This document shows, piece after piece, positions 1 through 13,800 of a DNA stretch of 64,000 nucleotides. Numbering within the stretch: the first letter of the stretch is position 1; every line of letters begins with the position of its first letter. Position numbers and translations under genes: made by a program. The notes under the pieces were generated by a model. The model had not been told where the DNA came from and ran no database searches. It was given only the letters and a program-made list of their open reading frames with translations. This DNA comes from Balanoglossus misakiensis (lineage: Eukaryota > Hemichordata): contig CM082579.2 of NCBI GenBank assembly GCA_040954595.2, positions 9,734,001 through 9,798,000 of the forward strand, given 5' to 3'.

Positions 1-245
1 ATGAAATGAGTTTAAAAGTTAGTTATTTAACCCAACTTTAAAATTACCAAATGTTGCAGTTGCTTTAAGATGTAACTGTAAAGTTTTCCACAACTGAGGC
101 GCACAGACGTAAAAAAGCTCTGTCACTACACGTGTAAAAAGCAGGGGACTATAATGGGTTGATGTAAATTGATCCCACCATTTGAATGCGAGTGAGTAAC
201 GCATTAGGCCAAGTGATTTCTTTTGGCATCTGAACCTTGTTACAG

Positions 246-461
246 GAGCCCTGATAAGCGACGCGGAGGTAATCATCAAGAAGAACCCTCTACTTCATGC
301 TAAGAGTCGAGAAACGTTAACATGTGGAACGGTCACAGGGCAGATGTACGCAGAAGAAGTGATCACCCTGCCGTGTGGCCCGGTGGTTGGACAAATCGTG
401 AGAATACAGTTGCCGGGTGCGAGCAGACAATTGATTCTTAACGAAGTGGAAGTGTGGGCAG
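246..461 (+). CDS. Exon: C-terminal part of F-type lectin (fucolectin / F5-8-like) domain
   Basis: The exon has AG before 246 and a GTGAGA donor after 461, and is phase 1 at both ends, so it is a shufflable module. It encodes a cysteine followed by a beta-rich stretch with LPCGPVVGQIVRIQLPG and the closing LILNEVEVWA. The ending 'G-x-hydrophobic-RIQLPG ... L-x-L-x-EVEVW' is the usual end of tachylectin-4/fucolectin-like F-type domains, which bind fucose and calcium. The start of the domain, including the sugar-binding His/Arg positions, lies left of the window, so sugar binding cannot be judged. A generic F5/8 type C domain is the alternative. Confidence 0.7.
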
Positions 462-2800
462 GTGAGAAGGTATTCTTCTCGGATTGGAATTTGTCTTTGC
501 TGTATATTTAGCCGTATTGAGTAAAGGGGCTTCGTGGATAGCTATAGCCGAGCAAGACAGGAATGCAATATCTGATAAGATCGTGCAGTAGCCTCGAATG
601 TTTGGTGCAAGTGCACTGGCTCAGTAACGAGGTTTCATTGGTTTCAGCAAATATCCACAATCAATTGCTTATGTTGAGAGCATATCTAACGTACACTTAC
701 ACCACGCCACGCCACACCACACCACACCACACCATTGTGTTCGTCGTGTTCTTTACAGTGTTAGATGAATATCAACTTATCGATGGTGCGGCCACGTGGA
801 ACAATGCCCGGGAACATTGCGCCAGAAAAGGTGGTGTATTGGCCATGGTAGCGAACCAGTTTGATCAATCAACCATGGAAAGTTTGATCTCGAGCGTCTT
901 TTATCCGTTATACGGGGGCGGTAAGTTAAGATCTATCAAAACTTATATTTGGTCCGGTGACGGTCAGCATGCGACGTAAGATTCACTTCGTCAGATTCGA
1001 AGTTACGTTGTTCTGAAGGAGTTATTATGTTTCACATAGTTTTATGACAACACGGTATGCCGAGCACTCGAGTTTCGGCACAGGGAGACCATCTATCATT
1101 CAGAAAGGCGTGCCCCCTCCCCGCCGCCACTACTTTTAAAAAAGCCATATGCACCGCCAAACTCAACTGATCTCTCGGCCAGTGAGTTTGCTCAAAACAC
1201 TGGTAACTATGGCGAATGCAGTAAATTCATTCCAAATGCAGTCATAGTGATCCCGTTTAGTTTATGGGAGAGAGCAAACAAGGCGCAGCGACACGTTCAG
1301 ATTTCTTCTCACTTTAGGCGTATGGTTCGGCCTGCACTACCACGAGCCAAAGGACAGTTGGTTGAACACGGGACTTGCCGAGTCACAGTACACAAACTGG
1401 GGCGATGGTGAACCATCAGACAATCAAAATCACTGCGCTGCTTTCACGTGAGTGGTTCCGTTAATTCTGTAATGGTATAACCTTTGGGGTGTGGGGAGAA
1501 TTGGTTTTAAGCCATAAAATAACTGACCAATGCATTACGTTACTTATGATGTCGCCTGAATTTTAAGGGGTTTTCATATCAACATAAACAAATCACAAAG
1601 AAAACCTTCTGAGAGTGAAGGAATGTTTACATGACGTTCAGCCTTCAGTGTAAATTGAAATAACCTTTGAACAATTATCAATTTTGCAACAGGAATGGTA
1701 CTTGGGCTGCAAAACCTTGCTCTGAAGTATATACGTTTATCTGTTGGTTACCAGGTATGATTTGATGACCTCCTGATTTACAAACATGAAAATCTATCAT
1801 TTTGCTCATTTTCCACATTTGAAAAAAATCAGCATATCGTTTTATTTCGGGAAGGCAATGCATGACGAAATGCCTATAGCATAGAGCCCCCTGTATGTGT
1901 TGAAATCTGAATCATGCGTCCATACTTGAAGTCATTCGCCAACAACACCAAATGCTGGTAACCATGTTGAAATTGGAAATGCTGACGACTTTGAGCATGA
2001 TGGATAAGAACTTGTTCTCCTTTTTCTGCAGTTCATGGAAAGTACAAATATATAACAAACAGGCAAGCTCAGAGACATGCTTTACAATACTGTGAAATTT
2101 ACGGCAGAACTCTTGCCAGGATAACTCACAGAGGCGTCGAGGAAAAGTTGCTGAATATGATGATTGCCGTCAAAGACAAAAGTATGTATGTATGTATGTT
2201 TGTATGTATGTATGTATGTATGTATGTGTGTATGTATGTATGTACATGTATGTATGTATGTATGTATGTATGTATGTATGTATGTATGTATGTATGTATG
2301 TATGTATGTATGTATGTATGTATGTATGTATGTATGTATGTATGTATGTATGTATGTATGTATGTATGTATGTATGTATGTATGTATGTACATGTATGTA
2401 TGTATGTATGTATGTATGTATGTATGTATGTATGTATGTATGTATGTATGTATGTATGTATGTATGTATGTATGTATGTATGTATGTATGTATGTATGTA
2501 TGTATGTATGTATGTATGTATGTATGTATGTATGTATGTATGTACATGTATGTATGTATGTATGTATGTATGTATGTATGTATGTATGTATGTATGTATG
2601 TATGTATGTATGTATGTATGTATGTATGTATGTATGTATGTATGTATGTATGTATGTATGTATGAATGTATGTATGTATGTATGAATGTATGTATGTATG
2701 TATGTATGTATGTATGTATGTATGTATGTATGTATGTATGTATGTATGTATGTATGTATGTATGTATGTATAAATGTATGTATGTATGTATGTATGTATG

Positions 2801-2834
<34 letters not shown>

Positions 2835-3163
2835 TGTATGTATGAATGTATGTATGTATGTATGTATGTATGTATGTATGTATGTACATGTATGTATGTA
2901 TGTATGTATGTATGTATGTATGTATGTATGTATGTATGTATGTATGTATGTATGTATGTATGTATGTATGTATGTATGTATGTATGTATGTATGTATGTA
3001 TGTATGTATGTATGTATGTATGTATGTATGTATGTATGTATGTATGTATGTAGTGTATGTATGTATGTATGTATGTATGTATGTATGTATGTATGTATGT
3101 ATGTATGTATGTATGTATGTATGTATGTATGTATGTATGTATGTATGTATGTATGTATGTATG

Positions 3164-3197
<34 letters not shown>

Positions 3198-4346
3198 TGT
3201 ATGTATGAATGTATGTATGTATGTATGTATGTATGTATGTATGTACATGTATGTACATGTATGTATGTATGTATGTATGTATGTATGTATGTATGTATGT
3301 ATGTATGTATGTATGTATGTATGTATGTATGTATGTATGTATGTATGTATGTATGTATGTATGTATGTATGTATGTATGTATGTATGTACATGTATGTAC
3401 ATGTATGTATGTATGTATGTATGTATGTATGTATGTATGTATGTATGTATGTATGTATGTATGTATGTATGTATGTATGTATGTATGTATGTATGTATGT
3501 ATGTATGTATGTATGTATGTACATGTATGTACATGTATGTACATGTATGTATGTATGTACATGTACATGTACATGTACATGTATGTATGTATGTATGTAT
3601 GTATGTATGTATGTATGTATGTATGTATGTATGTATGTATGTATGTATGTATGTATGTATGTATGTATGTATGTATGTATGTATGTATGTATGTATGTAT
3701 GTACATGTATGTATGTATGTACATGTATGTACATGTATGTATGTATGTATGTATGTATGTTATGTATGTATGTATGTATGTATGTATGTATGTATGTATG
3801 TATGTATGTATGTATGTATGTATGTATGTATGTATGTATGTATGTATGTATGTATGTATGTATGTATGTATGTATGTATGTATGTATGTATGTATGTATG
3901 TATGTATGTATGTATGTATGTATGTATGTATGTATGTATGTATGTATGTATGTATGTATGTATGTATGTATGTATGTATGTATGTATGTATGTATGTACA
4001 TGTATGTATGTACATGTATGTATGTATGTATGTATGTATGTATGTATGTATGTATGTATGTATGTATGTATGTATGTATGTATGTATGTATGTATGTATG
4101 TATGTATGTACATGTATGTACATGTATGTACATGTATGTATGTATGTACATGTACATGTACATGTACATGTATGTATGTATGTATGTATGTATGTATGTA
4201 TGTATGTATGTATGTATGTATGTATGTATGTATGTATGTATGTATGTATGTATGTATGTATGTATGTATGTATGTATGTATGTATGTATGTATGTATGTA
4301 TGTATGTATGTATGTATGTATGTATGTATGTATGTATGTATGTATG

Positions 4347-4378
<32 letters not shown>

Positions 4379-6653
4379 TGTATGTATGTATGTATGTATG
4401 TATGTATGTATGTATGTACATGTATGTATGTACATGTATGTATGTATGTACATGTACATGTACATGTATGTATGTATGTATGTATGTATGTATGTATGTA
4501 TGTATGTATGTATGTATGTATGTATGTATGTATGTATGTATGTATGTATGTATGTATGTATGTATGTATGTATGTATGTATGTATGTATGTATGTATGTA
4601 TGTATGTATGTATGTATGTATGTATGTATGTATGTATGTATGTATGTATGTATGTACATGTATGTATGTATGTATGTATGTATGTATGTATGTATGTATG
4701 TATGTATGTATGTATGTATGTATGTATGTATGTATGTATGTATGTATGTATGTATGTATGTATGTATGTATGTATGTATGTATGTATGTATGTATGTATG
4801 TATGTATGTATGTACATGGATGTATGTACATGTATGTATGTATGTATGTATGTATGTATGTATGTATGTATGTATGTATGTATGTATGTATGTATGTATG
4901 TATGTATGTATGTATGTATGTATGTATGTATGTACATGTATGTATGTATGTATGTATGTATGTATGTATGTATGTATGTATGTGTATGTATGTATGTATG
5001 TATGTATGTATGTATGTATGTATGTATGTATGTATGTATGTATGTATGTATGTATGTATGTATGTATGTATGTATGTATGTATGTATGTATGTATGAATG
5101 TATGTATGTATGTATGTATGTATGTACATGTATGTACATGTATGTATGTATGTATGTATGTATGTACATGTATGTACATGTATGTATGTATGTATGTATG
5201 TATGTATGTATGTATGTATGTATGTATGTATGTATGTATGTATGTATGTATGTACATGTATGTATGTATGTATGTATGTATGTATGTATGTATGTATGTA
5301 TGTATGTATGTATGTATGTATGTATGTATGTATGTATGTATGTATGTATGTATGTATGTATGTATGTATGTATGTACATGTATGTACATGTATGTATGTA
5401 TGTACATGTACATGTATGTATGTATGTATGTATGTATGTATGTATGTATGTATGTATGTATGTATGTATGTATGTATGTATGTATGTATGTATGTATGTA
5501 TGTATGTATGTATGTATGTATGTATGTATGTATGTATGTATGTATGTATGTATGTATGTATGTATGTATGTATGTATGTATGTATGTATGTATGTATGTA
5601 TGTATGTATGTATGTATGTATGTATGTATGTATGTATGTATGTATGTATGTATGTATGTATGTATGTATGTACATGTATGTATGTATGTATGTATGTATG
5701 TATGTATGTATGTATGTATGTATGTATGTATGTATGTATGTTATGTATGTATGTATGTATGTATGTATGTATGTATGTATGTATGTATGTATGTATGTAT
5801 GTATGTATGTATGTATGTATGTATGTATGTACATGTATGTATGTATGTATGTATGTACATGTATGAATGTATGTATGTATGTATGTATGTATGTATGTAT
5901 GTATGTATGTATGTATGTATGTATGTATGTATGTATGTATGTATGTATGTATGTATGTATGTATGTATGTATGTATGTATGTATGTATGTATGTATGTAT
6001 GTATGTATGTATGTATGTATGTATGTATGTATGTATGTATGTATGTATGTATGTATGTATGTATGTATGTATGTATGTATGTATGTATGTATGTATGTAT
6101 GTATGTATGTATGTATGTATGTATGTATGTATGTATGTATGTATGTATGTATGTATGTATGTATGTATGTATGTATGTACATGTATGTATGTACATGTAA
6201 GTATGTATGTATGTATGTATTATGTATGTATGTATGTATGTATGTATGTATGTATGTATGTATGTATGTATGTATGTATGTATGTATGTATGTATGTATG
6301 TATGTATGTATGTATGTACATGTATGTACATGTATGTATGTATGTACATGTACAGACATGTACATGTACATGTATGTATGTATGTATGTATGTATGTATG
6401 TATGTATGTATGTATGTATGTATGTATGTATGTATGTATGTATGTATGTATGAATGTATGTATGTATGTATGTATGTATGTATGTATGTATGTATGTATG
6501 TATGTATGTATGTATGTATGTATGTATGTATGTATGTATGTATGTATGTATGTATGTATGTATGTATGTATGTATGTATGTATGTATGTATGTATGTTGT
6601 ATGTATGTATGTATGTATGTATGTACATGTATGTATGTATGTATGTATGTATG

Positions 6654-6685
<32 letters not shown>

Positions 6686-6861
6686 TGTATGTATGTATGT
6701 ATGTATGTATGTATGTATGTATGTACATGTATGTACATGTATGTATGTATGTACATGTACATGTACATGTATGTATGTATGTATGTATGTATGTATGTAT
6801 GTATGTATGTATGTATGTATGTATGTATGTATGTATGTATGTATGTATGTATGTATGTATG

Positions 6862-6895
<34 letters not shown>

Positions 6896-7517
6896 TGTAT
6901 GTATGTATGTATGTATGTATGTATGTATGTATGTATGTATGTATGTATGTATGTATGTATGTATGTATGTATGTATGTATGTATGTATGTATGTATGTAT
7001 GTATGTATGTATGTATGTATGTATGTATGAATGTATGTATGTATGTATGTATGTACATGTATGTACATGTATGTACATGTATGTATGTATGTATGTATGT
7101 ATGTACATGTATGTACATGTATGTATGTATGTATGTAAGTATGTATGTATGTATGTATGTATGTATGTATGTATGTATGTATGTGTATGTATGTATGTAT
7201 GTATGTATGTATGTATGTATGTATGTATGTATGTATGTATGTATGTATGTATGTATGTATGTATGTATGTATGTACATGTATGTACATGTATGTATGTAT
7301 GTATGTATGTATTGTGTATGTATGTATGTATGTATGTACATGTATGTATGTATGTATGTATGTATGTATGTATGTATGTATGTATGTATGTAGTTATGTA
7401 TGTATGTATGTATGTATGTATGTATGTATGTATGTATGATTTGTATGTGTATGTATGTATGTATGTATGTATGTATGTATGTATGTATGTATGTATGTAT
7501 GTATGTATGTATGTATG

Positions 7518-7551
<34 letters not shown>

Positions 7552-7597
7552 TGTATGTATGTATGTATGTATGTATGTATGTATGTATGTATGTATG

Positions 7598-7631
<34 letters not shown>

Positions 7632-7776
7632 TGTACATGTAATGTATGTATGTACATGTATGTATGTATGTATGTATGTATGTATGTATGTATGTCTGTT
7701 GATGTATGTATGTATGTATGTAGTATGTATGTATGTATGTATGTATGTATGTTGTATGTATGTATGTATGTATGTA

Positions 7777-7828
<52 letters not shown>

Positions 7829-10800
7829 GTGTGTGTGTGTATGCATTTGCAATGAGATCCTCCGAAGAATTGATTACTGTTACAGTACGCTTTATCATCT
7901 TATGACGATAGCTGGTGGCATTTTCATAAATGCAAATGTCGAAAGTACGCCAGACACGTGGGTGGACAGCTTTGGAAATGTGTTGAACTACACAAACTGG
8001 AGACCGGGACCCAAGACGATTGGTGGCAATGACTGTGCAATCTTAAAAGTGTAAGTTCCATAACAAATGTGCCATTTTTCAGTCGCGTGAACCCTAGTGG
8101 CAGATCCCGGAGTTTTGTTGGTTTTCTGTGATCCACTTGGCCTATACCTCTAATCATTGAGCCTGACTCATCTGTTCAATCTGTGCACCGTTCACGACGG
8201 CATCCCTGGATCGTATCAGTCGATGGTGGCACTATTAACAATCAACATGAAATGTGTTCAAAATACAAGTGTATAGCAAGGGTTTATTTAGTGCGCATTT
8301 GCATGAAGATGACACGGTCACACAGATACAATACACTAGTAGTATAGTCCTAGCCGTGTTTTGTCCGCTTTGCTTCCAAAAAGCGGACAAAATACGGCCA
8401 GGACTAGGCTAGGATTACTCGTGACAGTAAGTTTATGCGTCTATACTGGACTAAGAACTGTGTTTCTTTTCGTTCCAGAGACGGTTGGAAGTCCTTCGGG
8501 TGTGGCTCTCCAAAGCCGTCAGTATGCGAGAGAATAGGTAAAGTGTTCGAATTACTGTTCTTCCATCCTTTATTCATTAGAAATACTCTAGATAAGGGCA
8601 ACTGTGAGCATGTTTGTTTCTCGATTCTTGTGTTCTCTGGATGTTCAGTGAAAATGCGCCGTTTACAGTTTGTTGTGTACAAACAAAGACAATGTCATTG
8701 CCAAAAATCGGGAAAGGGTTCACTTGTTTGAAGATACCGAATTTTCCGCGAATATGTCTCTAACGGCTATGCATGACCCCAAATATTAAATACCAAACCG
8801 GAAGAGTGGATGGCTGGCTGGCTAAATGGATTGATGGATGGATGGATGGCAATGGACGAATTAATATTTGCAACTTGATATTATCAGATGGAGAGCTTCT
8901 GTACGAACAAGTCCTTATTCCAATGGACTGGTTTGACGCACGTGACTACTGTTTGCTTCGCGGGAAAACGCTTGCTAATATAAGCAGTCACACGCAGCAA
9001 GATATTACCATGGCAATTGTTTCACGAGGCCAATCAGGTACGAAAGCTTTCAGCAAGCTCTCATTGTTCTATATTGGCTTAATCATATTCAGCATTTGAT
9101 TTCTCGACACAACCTATTCAGATGTAACAAGCGTACACAATCACTCCATTTAAATTTGACACTGTCATTAGGCACGAAGCTACTGCTATCTAATAAATGT
9201 GGCAAAGAAGTTGATTTTAAAACATTTCTTGTTAGATGCCGTTGTGATGGGCGACATATCGTTTCAACAGCTATATAATTTTTTGTATGACTTTTGTTCG
9301 CCCAGACTTTTGGACAGACGTCAATGACATTGAGGAGGAGGGTGTATACAAACACGCTTTTGAAGACGAAGTAACGGAGTCGTTCTGGGGTGAGAATCAG
9401 CCAGAGGAATCAGGAGAAAAAGATTGTGCAGCTCTTTCTTCGAGAGGGTAAGGTTAACCAACGACTCGTTTGACGCTAACTGTCAATGATGGAAAGATAT
9501 TTAACATGTTAACATCAATATTGTACATGTAGTCCATTCAATATGCCATTCACAAGTGTGCAATCGGACACCAACCCTCTTTTGAGTCGGAGAGGACCAA
9601 TCGAAACGCTATTCATTAATATACCTCCAAGCCTGGCGCCACGGCAGAAAACATATAACCAGTTATGTGATGGATACACATCTTATTTGTAACGAAAGAA
9701 CAATGAATAACACAAATCGTTGTCTAACCCAATGCCATGTCTTTCACATAATTATTCTTACAGCGGTGAACTAGGAAAGTGGACAATTCACCATTGTGAC
9801 ACAGAAATAAGATTTCTATGTCAAAATCAAGGTACGTATATATAGGGTATAAATTTAGATGTTGCGCATGCTCGTATGAAAATGTCGGCATATTAAGACT
9901 TTAGATGAAACGAAACCAATTACATAGCCTTATAGGAAACTGCATACCAAATTTCAAAGTAATCGAATAAGCAGTTTCAGAACAGATTTTTTACCATTTT
10001 TGCGCATCGCTGACGGCGGAGCTAAAAACTTACCAAAGTGATATGTTGAGTGCTAATAAAATGACCATGCGTGACATCTGTTTTTTGTTTCATGAGTTCA
10101 ACATTCTTCGGCCGATTGTTCGAGTCCTGCAATACCAGTAGATGCCTTCATAGAGACGAACGTATACAGCCTTCATGGCGTATATCCTTCCGGTTCGAAG
10201 GTCGCACTTGCATGTAACATCGACCCCAGTGTGCACTACCAGATAGCGTGTCGAAATGGATCTTGGGACGGCGTGATGCCAAACTGTGATGATAGTGAGT
10301 ATGAATATAGGTTACAGCACGTAGAAATGTGTGTACTTCTGAACGCCGAATACCGGAAGTACAATTTTGTCAGAGTTGGAGTTACTGGGGCTTTAAATTT
10401 AGTGCTATGTCAATCATTAACATCTATGGTGTGCTTTCTATATTACTGTTCACTTTTCAACAGCTGAAGAAAATCCAAGTATCACGGTCAGGTAAGCCAT
10501 CGCCAGTATCTTGCGTTATGAACATGATCGCGTGTCAAGTATGAGGCATAAGGCGTGACTAGATATGCCCATTTCTACTGTATTTGATGGAGTCTGATAA
10601 AATATCCATTCCCTCGATCGGTACTCCTATTCTCAGTTTCAACATACATATAATGATACATGAAAGACTAACGTCTTTTTACCCCTGTGTATAATATGAA
10701 TAGGCCTACTTATTTTTCAGTTTGACTTGTATGATAATTCTTCTATTTTGTTTAGGTGCATTTCAAACTGTGGAGTTAAGATGAAGTCATCACTTCAGCT

Positions 10801-13800
10801 GTCATTATTTGCTGATTGTTCCAACTGCATCGTCGGGTATCACGTTTCGTACACCTGGTTACTCTACAGAAAAGATGTAAACAGCACAGAATATATTGAG
10901 TTGGAGCAGTTGTCGCAGATTGCTATTTCCGGTATGTACGAATGAGTTTACATGCGCCGGAAGAGGGAGTGATGTGTTTTTTCCGATATGTAGGAATGCG
11001 TTTTCATGAAATGTGATGTTTTTCCATTGCTGTCTTGTTATGGTCTCATATATAGACCGATGTGGCATAAATGTGTGAACATGTACCTCGTTGACCTCGT
11101 TCTCCGGGTCGCGCGACTATGGGTTGCATCACACGAAACCCTCTCGTGCTAAAATAAAGAAGTGCATGACGCGTAGTGATCGCACCGGAAGTGTCGACGG
11201 TGATAGTGACGGTGGTCACTTTCACTTAGAACACGGACACGCAGCTCAGGTTTAACCCTCCAAATGCTGAAGTGACGCAAGTTCGGAAGTTTACTGAAAT
11301 GTCACTTAAATGACTTTGTGTTTTCAGGTGTGTTTGGGCCCAACATAATACTACGTGAGAACTCACTTATACCGGGCAGGGAGTATAGGTTTACAGCGAA
11401 AGTGGTGAGAAATGACACGGGACGAAGTAGTGCTGTGGTCTTTGATTTCGTGACAAATACCCCGCCATTTAATGGAACTTGTGATGTAACGCCGAAATCG
11501 GGTAAGGATGGGTATTGCCAGAACATTCAGTATTGAAAAGATGAAAACTTTCAGTCTGCCACAAACACTGGACGGACAAGACCGTGCACATTACAGTGCA
11601 AAGCACTACTTTGCGTGAAAATAGCGTGTATCTCCGTGGGAGCCTTATTATTGGCACGGTACTTCAAGACAAGTAGTTTACAGATGTGTGACGTGAAGGA
11701 CATGGACTGACTTTCTGGACTGATTTCACACGTGCAATTTTCTATAACATTCACAAGTATGTCCCTTGTTCGGGGGATATATGATATGACAAGATATAAT
11801 TGCAGCATTCTGCCATTCTCTTGTAAACTTTGAAAGTGAAGTGCAAATAATTAGGCACATCACATTAAAGTTTATAAAACAATAACCACTTGCTATCATA
11901 GAACGAAACAACAAAAGATCATATTTAGTTCATTCAAGTACTTTATTGTCAAATTTACAGCCTTATTGTACATTCTCTATTTTAGGATATGTGTTACAAA
12001 CACAATTCACATTCCATTGCGAAAACTGGAAGGACGATGACGTCACAGGTGACCTACAACATGGTCTTGATGAAATTCCGCCGGAGGCACCCCTAATATA
12101 TGAAGTTCGAGAAGGTGGAAATTGTTCAACCGACCCAGGTGTCATTCTGTATGTTTCACGTGCATCAAGTGGCAGTTTTGTTTTACCAAGTGGCTGCGAA
12201 GATTTAAATTATAGATTTGAAGTAATTATAAACATTGTGGATATGGATGGGGAATCGGTGGAAATAATAGTTGCTCTTCGGGTAAGTTATCTTCATTCAT
12301 TCGTTCGTTCGTTCATTCATTCATTCATTCATTCATTCATTCATTCATTCATTCATTCATTCATTCATTCATTCATTCATTCATTCATTCATTCATTCAT
12401 TCATTCATTCATTCATTCATTCATTCATTCGTTGCACTTAATGATTTTGAACGTTTTAAAGCATATTTTTATTTAGCAAGGGCTTTGTAAGACATACCGA
12501 CAAATTTCAATCCTTTATTTCCCGCAGGTACAACCACTAAATGACCCAGATACATTGACAAGTATATTGGACAACATCAGCAGTGGAAATGGTTCCTTGC
12601 CAACCATAATAGAGACAAATCCACAGCTAGCAGTTAACTATCTGACAACATTACTTAAAGTAACAAATGTAAACAGCAGTTTTCTTCTTATGAGTTCACG
12701 GTAGAATTATGACTCAATAAATAACTTGATTAGTGTTTGGAGTAAAACGGAAAGTTTGTACAACGATTTGACTTCTGAAATGCGAATAGAAATTACACGT
12801 GATAAGACCGTAGTTATTATACATGTTGCAAAATTATTACAATGACTGGTTACAAACTCATTTGCATACAAACTTCCACAATACCAGTATGTTGAATACA
12901 TTTTGATGTCAAGTTGGAGGTGGGTTATCAGTGATAAGTTTTTTATTTACACAAAGTTAAACTTTAGTCTCATTACCAGTGTGGAATTGGCCAATGAAAT
13001 TAAGTATGCTGTAGAGATGGTAGTTTTAAATTTTGCTTGATCTCTTGCCATTAATTTGTTTCTATCTTAGGAACATCCTTTTGAAATTAATAAAACCAGA
13101 GATCAAATGAACAGCACCCTACAGGTTAGTAGTTCCCGATGAAGTTTTGCTTTGTTTTAAAACAATATTTCGGGATTACTGAAATTTACCAATGACTGTA
13201 AAATACAATTGGAAATGACATGACACTTACTTTTTGTGTTTTATTAACATTGTCACCAGTTAAACGCAGCATTGATTGACTCTGTGTGGCGGTTGGCATC
13301 ATCGGGGCTTCTGAAAAACCAAGATGCTGCAACACTCGAACAGACTGCATACATCATCAAAATGACAACAAATACAAAAGTAATGTCTGCAGAAACACAG
13401 GTAAAACCAATACAGGAAAGTGTTCTTTATTCGGTATGTGGTACCCTAATCATATATTATAAGGAGCCGGTCCAATTGTTTCCTCGTGCATTTGTACTGT
13501 AATATCCTAGCATGTGTTTAGAAATGGTTGTCAATGACACAGGTAACTGACTGAAAGACTTCTTTCTTCCTACAGAGAAAGGCTGCTTCATCCCTGTCAA
13601 CCATTGCGGATGGATTGACCCATCTAATCAAGTCGAGTGACCCCACAACACTGAACAGGACAGTTAAAGGTAGCGGTGCCAATGGTTGAAGAACATAATT
13701 ATAAACATTCTCATCCATACTCCATGAAATCATAAGCTAAATGTCATAATTACAGGGTCAGTTTAAGCACACAATAAACCAGCACAGTACAGGCAACAAC

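Noticed and set aside
2192-7650. A CRISPR-like array of regularly spaced repeats
   Set aside because: The spacing is tetranucleotide microsatellite structure in an animal gene; there are no unique spacers and no associated genes.
2082-7905. Open frames of up to 1938 codons on both strands encoding MYVC or YIHT repeats
   Set aside because: A four-base repeat without stop codons is open in all frames; they carry no domain and the region is an intron between two halves of one CTLD.
10464-10491. A 28-base exon considered doubtful
   Set aside because: Doubt rejected: it is the only way to pass in frame from the sushi exon (phase 1) to the REJ exon (phase 2), and it has proper AG and GTAAGC borders, so it is kept.
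11946-12476. Continuous frame running through the exon into (SFIH)n repeats
   Set aside because: The tail is translation of the (ATTC)n intron repeat; the GTAAGT donor at 12282 ends the exon.
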